From assembly GCA_020052975.1 (NCBI GenBank), contig JAGVOC010000238.1:1-9456 (forward strand): 9,456 bases of DNA, read 5' to 3'. A model generated the notes under the pieces. That model made no database searches. It worked only from the letters and a program-made list of their open reading frames with translations, and had not been told where the DNA came from. Source of the DNA: Desulfobacterales bacterium (lineage in GTDB: Bacteria > Desulfobacterota > Desulfobacteria > Desulfobacterales > RPRI01). Position numbers and translations under genes: made by a program. Of the stretch, positions 1 to 5,443 are shown in pieces (positions within the stretch are counted from its first letter, which is position 1; every line of letters begins with the position of its first letter).

Positions 1-46
1 GATATTCCTTCTTTGAGCCTCCCAAAATCTTGTCGAATAATCCCAT
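1..46 (-). CDS. 5' end of an unidentified gene (partial, runs off the left edge)
   Basis: An ATG at 44-46 on the minus strand is preceded by a very good ribosome binding site (AAAGGAGG, then AAACT before the ATG). It opens 15 codons reading MGLFDKILGGSKKEY up to the window edge. The MGLFDK start is common to several unrelated small bacterial proteins, so no function is assigned. It reads in the same direction as the toxin-antitoxin pair to its right and lies outside the integrated element, so it is probably chromosomal. The start is well supported; the identity is unknown. Confidence 0.55.
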   Translation of the reverse strand, partial: MGLFDKILGGSKKEY

Positions 47-486
47 AGTTTCCTCCTTTCTTTTCTGGCAAAAGGTTGATCTGATTCACAAAACCTGTTA
101 TCCTTTTCATGGAGAAGACCTGTGGCTGGCTGGTTTCTTGAAAGTGATACTGTGTATTCGGCTGTGCGGGAATGTCAGGAGCGTCTTGTTGTTTCAGGCA
201 AAAAAACAGAGGAAGATTCCGGAGGTGAAACATCGAACCCCCAAAACTCGTGGAAGGAAAAAGAAAGCAACCTTATTGCATATGATGCATCAATAGTCTT
301 TCTTCCTGTCCCCATTGCTCTCCTTTCTTCAACCCTACCAAAATGTCATTACCCTGTCAAATTTTTGTAAAGGGCTATGGGTGTAAGGGGAGAAGCCGGG
401 GAAAGGGGGTAACTCCGCCTCAGCGGCGAACCTGTATGTTTGCCCTGTCTTACGTATGTGCACCACGTCCGTCATATTTATTCGAA
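47..486. other. 440-bp stretch with no convincing gene
   Basis: Several overlapping open frames exist on the plus strand, but none has a good ribosome binding site or a recognisable protein. The best small candidate is on the minus strand at 175-315: an ATG at 313-315 preceded by AAAGGAG and followed by 46 codons (MGTGRKTIDASYAIRLLSF...). It resembles nothing I know and may be chance. A short hairpin (CCGC-CTCA-GCGG, 416-427) lies downstream of the toxin gene but has no T-run, so it is not a convincing terminator. The stretch may contain decayed gene remnants. Confidence 0.4.
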
Positions 487-762
487 TCAGCGATAGACCT
501 CATCGTGACTGCCGATATCGAGCAGAATTATCTCTTTATCAGTAATCATGAGTGTTAAGGTAATTCGATAGCGGCCGGTCAGACTTACTGCATGACATCC
601 TCTAAGTTTACCGCCTAACGGATGGAGTTCGAGGTGTGGCTGGAAGGGATCACGGCAGAGATCATTAATAATCTTCGCAAAACGGGAGCTAAGGTCAGGA
701 TGTTTCTTGAAGAATTTGTGGGCTTGACGGAGGAACTGTTTCGGAGTAATGAGGGTATACAC
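487..762 (-). CDS. RelE/YafQ-family type II toxin (predicted mRNA interferase)
   Basis: This 91-residue protein has the length and layout of RelE/ParE-superfamily toxins: a helical N-terminal half (TPKQFLRQAHKFFKKHPDL), then the strand region GGKLRGCHAVSLTGRYRITL and the C-terminal ILLDIGSHDEVYR signature. RelE/YafQ members cut mRNA on the ribosome when free of antitoxin. The start is a GTG at 760-762 that shares one base with the TAG stop of the antitoxin gene, preceded by AGGAAG about 7 bases upstream, so translation of the two is coupled. The conserved arginines expected in the strand region are present (R in KLRG and GRYR). The family is fairly certain. Whether it degrades mRNA (RelE, YafQ) or targets gyrase (ParE) cannot be settled here; the HDEVYR ending favours RelE/YafQ. 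It lies outside the element. Confidence 0.85.
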   Translation of the reverse strand: MYTLITPKQFLRQAHKFFKKHPDLSSRFAKIINDLCRDPFQPHLELHPLGGKLRGCHAVSLTGRYRITLTLMITDKEIILLDIGSHDEVYR

Positions 763-1031
763 TACTCATCTTCCTGTGTAATAGCCCTGAGCAACTCCTG
801 TGCATTCTTAAACCTGGAAACCCGGCCTGCTTTGACGTCCTCCAATGAGGCACGCACTCTGGCCATATATGCCTCGTTCTCTGCTGCCAATAATTCCTGG
901 TATCGATCCTCAGTCAGAACTACATACTGAGGCTGATTGTTTTTAATCACATAGACAGCCCCGTCTTTAAGGATTTCATCTACGATAGAGATTCCCCGTC
1001 TTTTTATTTCCTGGGCTGGAACAGTATTCAT
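762..1031 (-). CDS. Phd/YefM-family antitoxin
   Basis: This 89-residue antitoxin precedes the RelE-like toxin. Its N-terminal 55 residues carry the Phd/YefM DNA-binding fold signature (MNTVPAQEIKRRGISIVDEIL, then DGAVYVIKNNQPQYVVLTEDRYQELL). The acidic, helical C-terminus (ENEAYMARVRASLEDVKAGR...) is the usual toxin-neutralising tail. The ATG at 1029-1031 is chosen because AAAAGGAG lies 7-8 bases upstream. The frame is open back to 1277, but that extension reads through the promoter and the tRNA fragment and is not real. Family knowledge says the protein sequesters the toxin and, alone or in complex, represses its own promoter. Two 12-bp repeats overlapping the promoter -10 are the likely operator. 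The gene order, antitoxin first with a one-base overlap, is typical. Confidence 0.87.
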   Translation of the reverse strand: MNTVPAQEIKRRGISIVDEILKDGAVYVIKNNQPQYVVLTEDRYQELLAAENEAYMARVRASLEDVKAGRVSRFKNAQELLRAITQEDE

Positions 1032-1045
1032 ATTGATACTCCTTT

Positions 1046-1069
1046 TAGTGCTTAAATTAGTACTTAAAT
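1046..1069 (-). promoter_or_regulatory. Tandem 12-bp repeat, probable antitoxin operator
   Basis: Two adjacent copies on the plus strand, TAGTGCTTAAAT (1046-1057) and TAGTACTTAAAT (1058-1069), differ at one base. They lie between the predicted promoter -10 box and the antitoxin ribosome binding site, over the likely transcription start. This is where Phd/YefM-type autorepressors bind. The repeat is seen directly; its role is inferred. Confidence 0.5.
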
Positions 1070-1096
1070 AATAACAATAAAAAGTTTTTTTATCAA
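1068..1096 (-). promoter_or_regulatory. Sigma70-type promoter of the toxin-antitoxin operon
   Basis: Reading the minus strand, TTGATA (1091-1096) and TATTAT (1068-1073) are separated by exactly 17 bases. Each box differs from consensus at one position. Transcription would start near 1061, about 30 bases before the antitoxin ATG, inside the tandem repeat. Confidence 0.65.
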
Positions 1097-1098
1097 TG

Positions 1099-1141
1099 AA
1101 AAAAACCAACATATGCACCGTATACCATGCATATGTTGGTT
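1099..1141 (-). terminator. Intrinsic terminator, probably the original selC terminator
   Basis: A perfect 14-bp inverted repeat (1104-1117 and 1128-1141, arm AACCAACATATGCA) with a 10-base loop is followed, on the minus strand, by seven T residues (1099-1105). It ends just before the -35 box of the toxin-antitoxin promoter. In the uninterrupted chromosome it would lie about 108 bases downstream of the tRNA-Sec 3' end at 1249 in the same direction, so it likely ended the selC transcript. The structure is clear; the assignment to selC is inference. Confidence 0.65.
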
Positions 1142-1246
1142 GAAATATCAGTAGGGTCCGGTAAAAAGTAATAGAGATATGGTCTGTCACACTCGATTGT
1201 TTGGATAATAGAAGTTGGCAAACCCTATACTTAAAATCAATATAGG

Positions 1247-1313
1247 AATGGCGGGAGCGTGTGGGAATCGAACCCACCCTGCCCGTTTGTAACAGGCAAC
1301 ACCGGATTTGAAG
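1247..1313 (-). repeat. Left attachment site: duplicated 3' part of tRNA-Sec
   Basis: These 67 bases are identical to 9356-9422. On the minus strand they comprise the anticodon loop (CTTCAAA), the 3' anticodon strand, the long variable arm, the T arm (GTGGG-TTCGATT-CCCAC), the 3' acceptor strand, the discriminator G, CCA and two further bases. Identity stops at the 5' edge of the anticodon loop, so this copy cannot make a tRNA. It is the far-end att site left by site-specific integration, and the sequence to its left is the original downstream flank of selC. Confidence 0.95.
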
Positions 1314-1401
1314 AGCGAAAAACGCCTTTTTGCCTGTTCCCGTAAGTCATTGAAAACCCTTGTAAATCCTTATCTGTTAAGGGTTTGCTGGTTTTTATGA
1401 T

Positions 1402-1421
1402 GTTGGCTGGAGTTGGCTGGA
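1402..1421 (+). repeat. Tandem 10-bp repeat GTTGGCTGGA near the left end
   Basis: Two adjacent perfect copies (1402-1411, 1412-1421) are followed by a weaker AATGGCT. They lie about 90 bp inside the left att site and 20 bp before the arm-like repeats, in a non-coding stretch. They may bind the integrase or an excision factor; function is unproven. Confidence 0.35.
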
Positions 1422-1442
1422 AATGGCTCAAAATTAAGTCCG

Positions 1443-1466
1443 ATGGTTACAAAATGGTTACAATTT
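1443..1466 (+). promoter_or_regulatory. Candidate integrase arm-type site, left end
   Basis: Two ATGGTTACAAW units with an 11-bp period form a 24-bp block identical to 9268-9291 near the other end, in the same orientation. Paired direct repeats inside both ends are the pattern of tyrosine-integrase arm sites. The block lies 130 bp from the att repeat, in non-coding DNA. Confidence 0.55.
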
Positions 1467-1488
1467 TATTACACGGAAAGGAGAAAGG

Positions 1489-1710
1489 ATGATACTGAAA
1501 TATTCAGACAGTTTTTGCAAAGGGGACATACAAAAAAGGGTGAAAGCGGAAATTACCACGGATCACAGCGCAAGCAGTTACGGAATGCCGGTTATTGTCC
1601 TGGAAGACGGGAACGCCCTTGATCTGGTCTCATGGGTACTATTAAATTACCGGGTTGTCAGGGCAAGCAAGAGAGAAAAGGAGGAGCTTGTCCGGCTTGG
1701 GTTAATCTGA
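1489..1710 (+). CDS. Uncharacterised 73-residue protein
   Basis: The ATG is preceded by AAAGGAG at a suitable distance, and the frame encodes a compact acidic/basic protein of 73 residues. I do not recognise it. The N-terminal third is lysine-rich, the middle reads ASSYGMPVIVLEDGNALDLVSW, and the C-terminus is a charged helix (SKREKEELVRLGLI). There is no membrane segment, signal peptide or cysteine motif. The VIVLEDGNALD stretch looks like a beta hairpin. It is the first gene inside the left end of the element and is separated from the next gene by a structured 120-bp leader. Its position next to the att site, far from the integrase, is where satellites often carry accessory genes, but nothing specific can be claimed. 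Confidence 0.6.
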   Translation: MILKYSDSFCKGDIQKRVKAEITTDHSASSYGMPVIVLEDGNALDLVSWVLLNYRVVRASKREKEELVRLGLI

Positions 1711-1742
1711 CCGCCGATGTATATGATATGATTTGAGAGAAA

Positions 1743-1796
1743 TCAGGGGCTAGGTTAGCTACCGAAAAGCGGAAACTCTCTACCGCCTGCCCCTGA
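1743..1796 (+). promoter_or_regulatory. Nested inverted repeats upstream of the 267-aa gene (leader structure or operator)
   Basis: An 8-bp GC-rich stem, TCAGGGGC (1743-1750) with GCCCCTGA (1789-1796), encloses two small stems, GGT/ACC (1753-1755, 1761-1763) and GCGG/CCGC (1769-1772, 1783-1786), giving a possible three-way junction. The second loop contains CTCTCTACC (1776-1784), the same motif as the iterons at 4858-5030. A related GCTACC ends 21 bp upstream, about two helical turns away. There is no T-run after the stem, so it is not an ordinary terminator. It may be a leader RNA fold or a binding site for the replication protein. I recognise no known riboswitch class. Confidence 0.4.
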
Positions 1797-1832
1797 GCAG
1801 TTAAAGAGAAAACCATGAAGAGAGGTGGTAAC

Positions 1833-2636
1833 ATGAAAGACAAGTATCGTAAAAAAGCTTTTACTCCATGTTTTAAAGTACCCTTCAGGAAAGAATTAGA
1901 TAAGTTTTACAGGAAAATTAAACGGCTTTCAAAAAACCCGTCAGACGTTAAGAAATTTATCGAAGGATCATATGCTGATAACCCCGGTCTGGTAATGGTT
2001 TATTTCGCTCCGGCGGGAATCCGGGAATTTCTAATAGAGGCGGGCAATCATGGGGCAGACATAGTTAGAATACTCAAGGCCCTGAAGTTTGTCTATGATC
2101 CTTTCAGAAAAGGATTGCAGCCTTCATTTCCTTCAAACATAAATCAGGAGATAGAAAAATATAACCTGGCAAGAAAAGATTTCATCAAAAAGAAGAAAGC
2201 CTTGCAAGGAGCTATCAAATTAATATGTAGTCTTAAACCGTTACCGGAATGCTCTCTTTTGTTTTCTCCGTATCCTGTTTTTTTAGAGCAAGACGTTTCC
2301 GAAATAAATGAAGAACTGATTGCTATACAGAACCGGCTTAAAGAAACAACCAAAAGGTATCTTGATTTAATGCCATACACAAAAGGACTCATTGAAAATA
2401 AACGGGAGAAAAGTGTTATCTCAGAACGTAAGCCTATAACGAAAAAATCAAAGTTCTGGATTGAACCGATTGTGCAACTCGTGGATGAGTTCAAAAGAAT
2501 CGGCTTCTCGGATAACCTTGCTTACAAAACTACCGGAAAGCTTTTGCATTACTGTTACCCGCAATATAAAGACCCTGACCCCAATAATGTAGGGGCGAAA
2601 TATCGTTACCATAAAAACCAGCTAACCATAAAATAA
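1833..2636 (+). CDS. Uncharacterised 267-residue basic protein
   Basis: The ATG at 1833 is preferred over the in-frame ATG at 1815 because AGAGGTGG lies just before it; the upstream start has only a weak AAAGAG. The protein is lysine-rich and soluble, with no signal peptide or membrane segment. Three parts can be seen: a basic N-terminal region (to about residue 75), a helical charged middle with coiled-coil character (about 105-200; INQEIEKYNLARKDFIKKKK and EINEELIAIQNRLKETTKRY), and a C-terminal block (about 207-267) reading KFWIEPIVQLVDEFKRIGFSD onward and rich in aromatic residues. I do not recognise a family. It lies ahead of the replication operon, after the nested inverted repeats. A DNA-binding, regulatory or replication-accessory role would fit its charge, but this is guesswork. 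Confidence 0.75.
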   Translation: MKDKYRKKAFTPCFKVPFRKELDKFYRKIKRLSKNPSDVKKFIEGSYADNPGLVMVYFAPAGIREFLIEAGNHGADIVRILKALKFVYDPFRKGLQPSFPSNINQEIEKYNLARKDFIKKKKALQGAIKLICSLKPLPECSLLFSPYPVFLEQDVSEINEELIAIQNRLKETTKRYLDLMPYTKGLIENKREKSVISERKPITKKSKFWIEPIVQLVDEFKRIGFSDNLAYKTTGKLLHYCYPQYKDPDPNNVGAKYRYHKNQLTIK

Positions 2637-2677
2637 TAAATCCTCTTTTTGTAGAAAAATCAATTTTCTCCAACTAG

Positions 2678-2718
2678 ACCTCCTGATAAAACCTGCTTAA
2701 ACTATTTTAAAAGGAGGT
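2678..2718 (+). promoter_or_regulatory. Hairpin that would hide the ribosome binding site of the replication operon
   Basis: ACCTCCT (2678-2684) is perfectly complementary to AGGAGGT (2712-2718), the Shine-Dalgarno sequence of the HTH gene that begins at 2722. The loop is 27 bases. In the RNA this 7-bp stem would mask an otherwise near-perfect ribosome binding site. The complementarity is direct; control by folding is inferred. Confidence 0.4.
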
Positions 2719-2721
2719 AAT

Positions 2722-2895
2722 ATGGAAAAAATGTTGAGAGCTAGCGAGGTGGCGCGTTTGTTGGGTTTTACGGACATTTATGTATATCGCTTGGCGCGAG
2801 AAGGCAAACTAAAAAAGGTTCGCGTCGGGAAAAGGGCAGTCAGATTCCCGGAATCTGAAATAAGCCGTTGGCTGGCAGCAGAGCAAGCTAGATGA
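2722..2895 (+). CDS. AlpA/excisionase-like helix-turn-helix protein (HTH_17 type)
   Basis: This 57-residue protein starts MEKMLRASEVARLLGFTDIY and continues VYRLAREGKLKKVRVGKRAV, ending RFPESEISRWLAAEQAR. That is the compact winged-helix HTH of the MerR/excisionase superfamily: helix, recognition helix ending in REGKL, a short wing, and a C-terminal SEISRW helix. Such proteins act as excisionases or, as AlpA, as activators of integrase or satellite genes. The start has an excellent AAAAGGAGGT site. The stop overlaps the next start as ATGA, coupling it to the CHC2 primase gene. The family is confident. Because a second similar protein lies at 6341 nearer the integrase, this one is more likely the operon regulator, though the two roles could be reversed. 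Confidence 0.85.
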   Translation: MEKMLRASEVARLLGFTDIYVYRLAREGKLKKVRVGKRAVRFPESEISRWLAAEQAR

Positions 2896-3392
2896 ATAAA
2901 CCCGACATTGTCGAGATCGCAAGCCGGTATGTAACACTCAGACCCGTGGGTAAAAACCTTCGGGCCTCTTGCCCGTTTCATTCTGAGAGAACTCCGTCGT
3001 TCTTTTTGAATCCCGTGAGGCAGACTTTTCATTGTTATGGGTGCGGGGTTTCAGGAGATGTGATTGATTTCCTAATGAGGATTGAAAACATGGGTTTTAA
3101 ACAAGCCTACAAACAATTGGGCATAAAGTTCACGGATTCCCGAACTGAAAAAAGTCGAAGAGAGGCCATTATTTCTTTTCGGCGTTGGTGCATGCGCTCT
3201 GAGAATTGTCTTTGCGATTGGTATAGACGATTGCAGGACATGAAGCTCACAATCAAGACCCCTGAAGAGCTTGACCGGATCGCGCCCCTTTATCATGCAG
3301 AGTCCGGCTGGCTGGCTGCCCTGGACATTTTATTCTACGGTGAAGATGAGCAAAAGTTTCATTTCTTCCGGGGGGTGTCAAATGCAGGATGA
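2892..3392 (+). CDS. CHC2 zinc-finger primase fragment protein (no TOPRIM domain)
   Basis: The N-terminal half matches the DnaG zinc-binding domain: IVEIASRYVTLRPVGKNLRA, then C27-P-F-H30 and C48-Y-G-C51, followed by GVSGDVIDFLMR. All four zinc ligands are present. DnaG uses this domain to recognise template DNA. The TOPRIM catalytic domain that should follow is absent: residues 85-166 are instead a helical, tryptophan- and cysteine-containing region (RRWCMRSENCLCDWYRRL). The protein is thus 166 residues against about 600 for full DnaG. It starts in the ATGA overlap with the HTH gene and ends 11 bp inside the ATPase gene, so the two products probably act together, perhaps as a split primase-helicase. 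How primers are made without TOPRIM is not evident. Confidence 0.88.
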   Translation: MNKPDIVEIASRYVTLRPVGKNLRASCPFHSERTPSFFLNPVRQTFHCYGCGVSGDVIDFLMRIENMGFKQAYKQLGIKFTDSRTEKSRREAIISFRRWCMRSENCLCDWYRRLQDMKLTIKTPEELDRIAPLYHAESGWLAALDILFYGEDEQKFHFFRGVSNAG

Positions 3393-5085
3393 TTTTGATT
3401 TGGGGAAAGAACTTCTGGGCCTTGAAGCACAAAATTTATCGAATCAGATCGAGAATTCGGAGCTTAAAGATATCCCCGGTCTACTCAATAAGATCGCAGG
3501 TATTGAAACCGAGACCGAACAAAATGTTTTTATTGATAAACTTGCGCAAAAGCTGCAAGTCGATAAGCGGTCAATAAAGAATGACATCAAAAAAATAAGA
3601 CGGCCTGACAAAGACCGTCAAGGCGAAACAAAGATATGCGCTCATTTTCCTAGCCTGATTGACCTTGCCTCAAACGAAAAAGGCGAAGTCAATTTTCTGG
3701 TAAGCAAAGGAGATTCTCTGGAAGAGTGTAGCGTATGGGAGCATGACGGCAATTTGTGCGCTCCGCCGGGCAAGGAGCATTTACCTTTCGCCTTGCCGAG
3801 GGCCGCTGAAGTGGTGAAATGGTATCATTCCGACGATGACAAGAAGCTGTTTTTGGGCGTTACAAATTATCTCACACGCTTTTCATATCTTACCGATTCA
3901 CAATTACTGATTATCACATGTAATATTTTTCTCACATACCTACAGGATCATCCATCAATAGATTATATGCCCATGCTCCTCTTCTACGCTGTCCCGGAAC
4001 GAGGTAAAAGTCGAACTGGGAAAGCTGCCTGTTATATTTCTTATCGAGGCATCCATTGTGTCGATTTGCGGGAAGCGAATCTTTTTCGATTTTCACAGGA
4101 TTTAAAAGCCTCACTCTTCATTGACATTATGGACTTGTGGAAAAAAGCTGAACGCAATGGATCGGAAGACATTCTTCTCTTAAGATACGAAAAAGGAGCA
4201 AAAGCTACACGTGTTCTCTATCCCGAAAAGGGGGCCTTTAAGGATACTGTTCATTTTGATATTTATGGCCCGACAATCATTGCCACGAATCAGGCAATCC
4301 ATAAGATACTTGATTCAAGATGCATCCCGATTAATATGCCGAACAAACCGGCAGATTATGAAAATCCTTCACCTGAAAAAGCACTGGAACTGAGGGAACG
4401 ACTCACGGGATGGCGGGCAAGGGTTAAGGATATGCCATTGCCTGAAATCGCACATATCGAAGAGTTGAACGGTCGACTCTGGGATATTTCCCGGCCTCTA
4501 CTTCAGGTATGCAAGCTCGTTTATCCTGAAGGTTTTGAGCTTCTCAAAAATGCGCTTTATGAGGTTGCCGGGCAGCGGTTCGAGGACAAAAAGGACAGCA
4601 TTGAAGGATTAATCATATCTGCTCTTTATGAGTTGTCGCCTGATTTTGAAGAGATACCCGAATGGAAAATCGAGACTCAAAAAGTTGCAAACATTTTAAA
4701 TGAGAACAGGCCGGAGAACCACAAACTTTCTCCACAGTATCTTGGAATTAAGCTCAAGGCTATGGGTATCAAGACAAGACGGGTACATGGTTACTCTGAG
4801 GTAATTCTAAAAAGGGTCGATTTCTTACCCTTACTTGAGCAATACGGAATCCTTGACTCCCTACCACCTGTAGAATCTCTACCAGTCTCTACCAGTCTAA
4901 ATAATCTTTTAAAATCAGATACTTTATCAGGTAGAGAGATGGTAGAGAGTTGCAAAGAGTCTCCTAACTCTCTACCTGATAAAAAGCATAAGAATCAATG
5001 GGTTAAGAGTTTGGTAGAGATTGGTAGCGAGTTTACAGGTACACGGGAGAAGAAAATTTTGAAGACAGTCGAGGTGATCGAATGA
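3382..5085 (+). CDS. P-loop replication ATPase / helicase-like protein
   Basis: The 567-residue protein starts at the ATG at 3382, which has GGGGGGTG close upstream; the frame is open from 3271 but the extension has no such site. Residues 30-72 form a helical segment ending DKRSIKNDIKKI, like linkers seen between primase and helicase modules. Residues 197-320 look like an ATPase core: a degenerate Walker A (PERGKSRTGK, 205-214), a Walker B-like LFID (245-248), a sensor-like PTIIATN (297-303) and a possible arginine finger in SRC (312-314). Residues 425-490 resemble a winged helix (ANILNENRPENHKLSPQYLG...). The last 75 residues are low-complexity because the DNA there carries the iterons. It is the probable origin-binding replication protein acting with the CHC2 protein. 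The loss of the first Walker A glycine is unusual. Confidence 0.75.
   Translation: MQDDFDLGKELLGLEAQNLSNQIENSELKDIPGLLNKIAGIETETEQNVFIDKLAQKLQVDKRSIKNDIKKIRRPDKDRQGETKICAHFPSLIDLASNEKGEVNFLVSKGDSLEECSVWEHDGNLCAPPGKEHLPFALPRAAEVVKWYHSDDDKKLFLGVTNYLTRFSYLTDSQLLIITCNIFLTYLQDHPSIDYMPMLLFYAVPERGKSRTGKAACYISYRGIHCVDLREANLFRFSQDLKASLFIDIMDLWKKAERNGSEDILLLRYEKGAKATRVLYPEKGAFKDTVHFDIYGPTIIATNQAIHKILDSRCIPINMPNKPADYENPSPEKALELRERLTGWRARVKDMPLPEIAHIEELNGRLWDISRPLLQVCKLVYPEGFELLKNALYEVAGQRFEDKKDSIEGLIISALYELSPDFEEIPEWKIETQKVANILNENRPENHKLSPQYLGIKLKAMGIKTRRVHGYSEVILKRVDFLPLLEQYGILDSLPPVESLPVSTSLNNLLKSDTLSGREMVESCKESPNSLPDKKHKNQWVKSLVEIGSEFTGTREKKILKTVEVIE
4858..5030 (+). repeat. Iteron cluster, candidate replication origin
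   Basis: At least seven copies of TCTCTACC or its complement GGTAGAGA occur in about 170 bp at the 3' end of the ATPase gene. Copies on one strand: 4876-4883, 4886-4893 (10-bp period), 4968-4976, plus a variant TCCCTACC at 4858-4865. On the other: 4930-4938, 4941-4949 (11-bp period), 5013-5020 and the variant 5023-5030 (10-bp period). An AT-rich gap (4896-4927) lies between two groups. Clustered helical-period repeats in or beside the replication gene are typical of phage and satellite origins; P4-type satellites are the parallel. Origin function is inferred. Confidence 0.65.
4923..4983. repeat. 16-bp perfect inverted repeat within the iteron cluster
   Basis: TTTATCAGGTAGAGAG (4923-4938) and its exact complement (4968-4983) flank a 29-base loop. 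A second pairing, GGTAGAGAGTT (4941-4951) with 4966-4976, competes for the same right arm. The structure could be part of the origin; it lies within codons of the ATPase tail. Confidence 0.6.
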
Positions 5086-5441
5086 CTTTCAAAGTCCTAC
5101 ATGATTTCGATGTTGAAACACCTTCAGGAGTTTTAACCTTGAAAACAGGGCAAGTTATCAGGCTTTCAAAAGATGAAGCGATACCTTTGATTGAAGAGGG
5201 AGCAATCACACCCGCTGAGAAAGCCATATACCGTATTTATTCAAACATTCTTGAGGACTATCTCTGGGTCGTCGAAACCGAGAGAGACGGGGGTTTTCTC
5301 AGGAAAAGGGGGGAGACCGGGGCCGTCTATACCTTTGATGAATGCCAGAGGCTTCAGGGGAAAGACCCGCAGCATTTAAGGGCCGTCCATTCGGTTAAGA
5401 AAATCTTTGAAAACTCAGAAGTGGTAAAAGAGGATATTTGA
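5082..5441 (+). CDS. Uncharacterised 119-residue protein of the replication operon
   Basis: The ATG overlaps the ATPase stop as ATGA and has GAGGTGA a few bases upstream, so it is translated with the replication genes. The first 40 residues (FKVLHDFDVETPSGVLTLKT, then GQVIRLSKDEAIPLIEEGAI) look like a small beta-barrel-type module. Short modules like this are frequent next to primase-helicase genes in prophages, but I cannot name the family. Residues 55-105 (YLWVVETERDGGFLRKRGET, then AVYTFDECQRLQGKDP) form a second segment. There is no signal peptide, membrane helix or metal motif. It is probably an accessory replication or regulatory protein, judged only from its place in the operon. Confidence 0.7.
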   Translation: MTFKVLHDFDVETPSGVLTLKTGQVIRLSKDEAIPLIEEGAITPAEKAIYRIYSNILEDYLWVVETERDGGFLRKRGETGAVYTFDECQRLQGKDPQHLRAVHSVKKIFENSEVVKEDI

Positions 5442-5443
5442 AA

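Noticed and set aside
1032..1277. N-terminal extension of the antitoxin frame to 171 residues
   Set aside because: It reads through the promoter, terminator and tRNA fragment; the ATG at 1031 has the AAAAGGAG site and the family's normal length.
1237..1431. Minus-strand frame across the left att site
   Set aside because: It is a chance reading through the tRNA fragment; the same SIPTRSRH-type peptide appears from the right att copy (9138-9386).
1743..1796. Intrinsic terminator after the 73-aa gene
   Set aside because: The stem is GC-rich but no T-run follows on either strand.
1815..1832. Earlier ATG for the 267-aa protein
   Set aside because: Its upstream AAAGAG is weak, while the codons between the two ATGs form a good site (AGAGGTGG) for the start at 1833.
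2144..2494. Minus-strand 116-codon frame
   Set aside because: It is antisense to the 267-aa gene, with no start signal and no recognisable protein.
3271..3381. Upstream extension of the ATPase frame
   Set aside because: It overlaps the CHC2 gene by more than 100 bp and lacks a ribosome binding site; the ATG at 3382 has GGGGGGTG.
4858..5030. CRISPR array
   Set aside because: The repeats are about 8-10 bp, in both orientations and at helical periods, without spacers; they are iterons.
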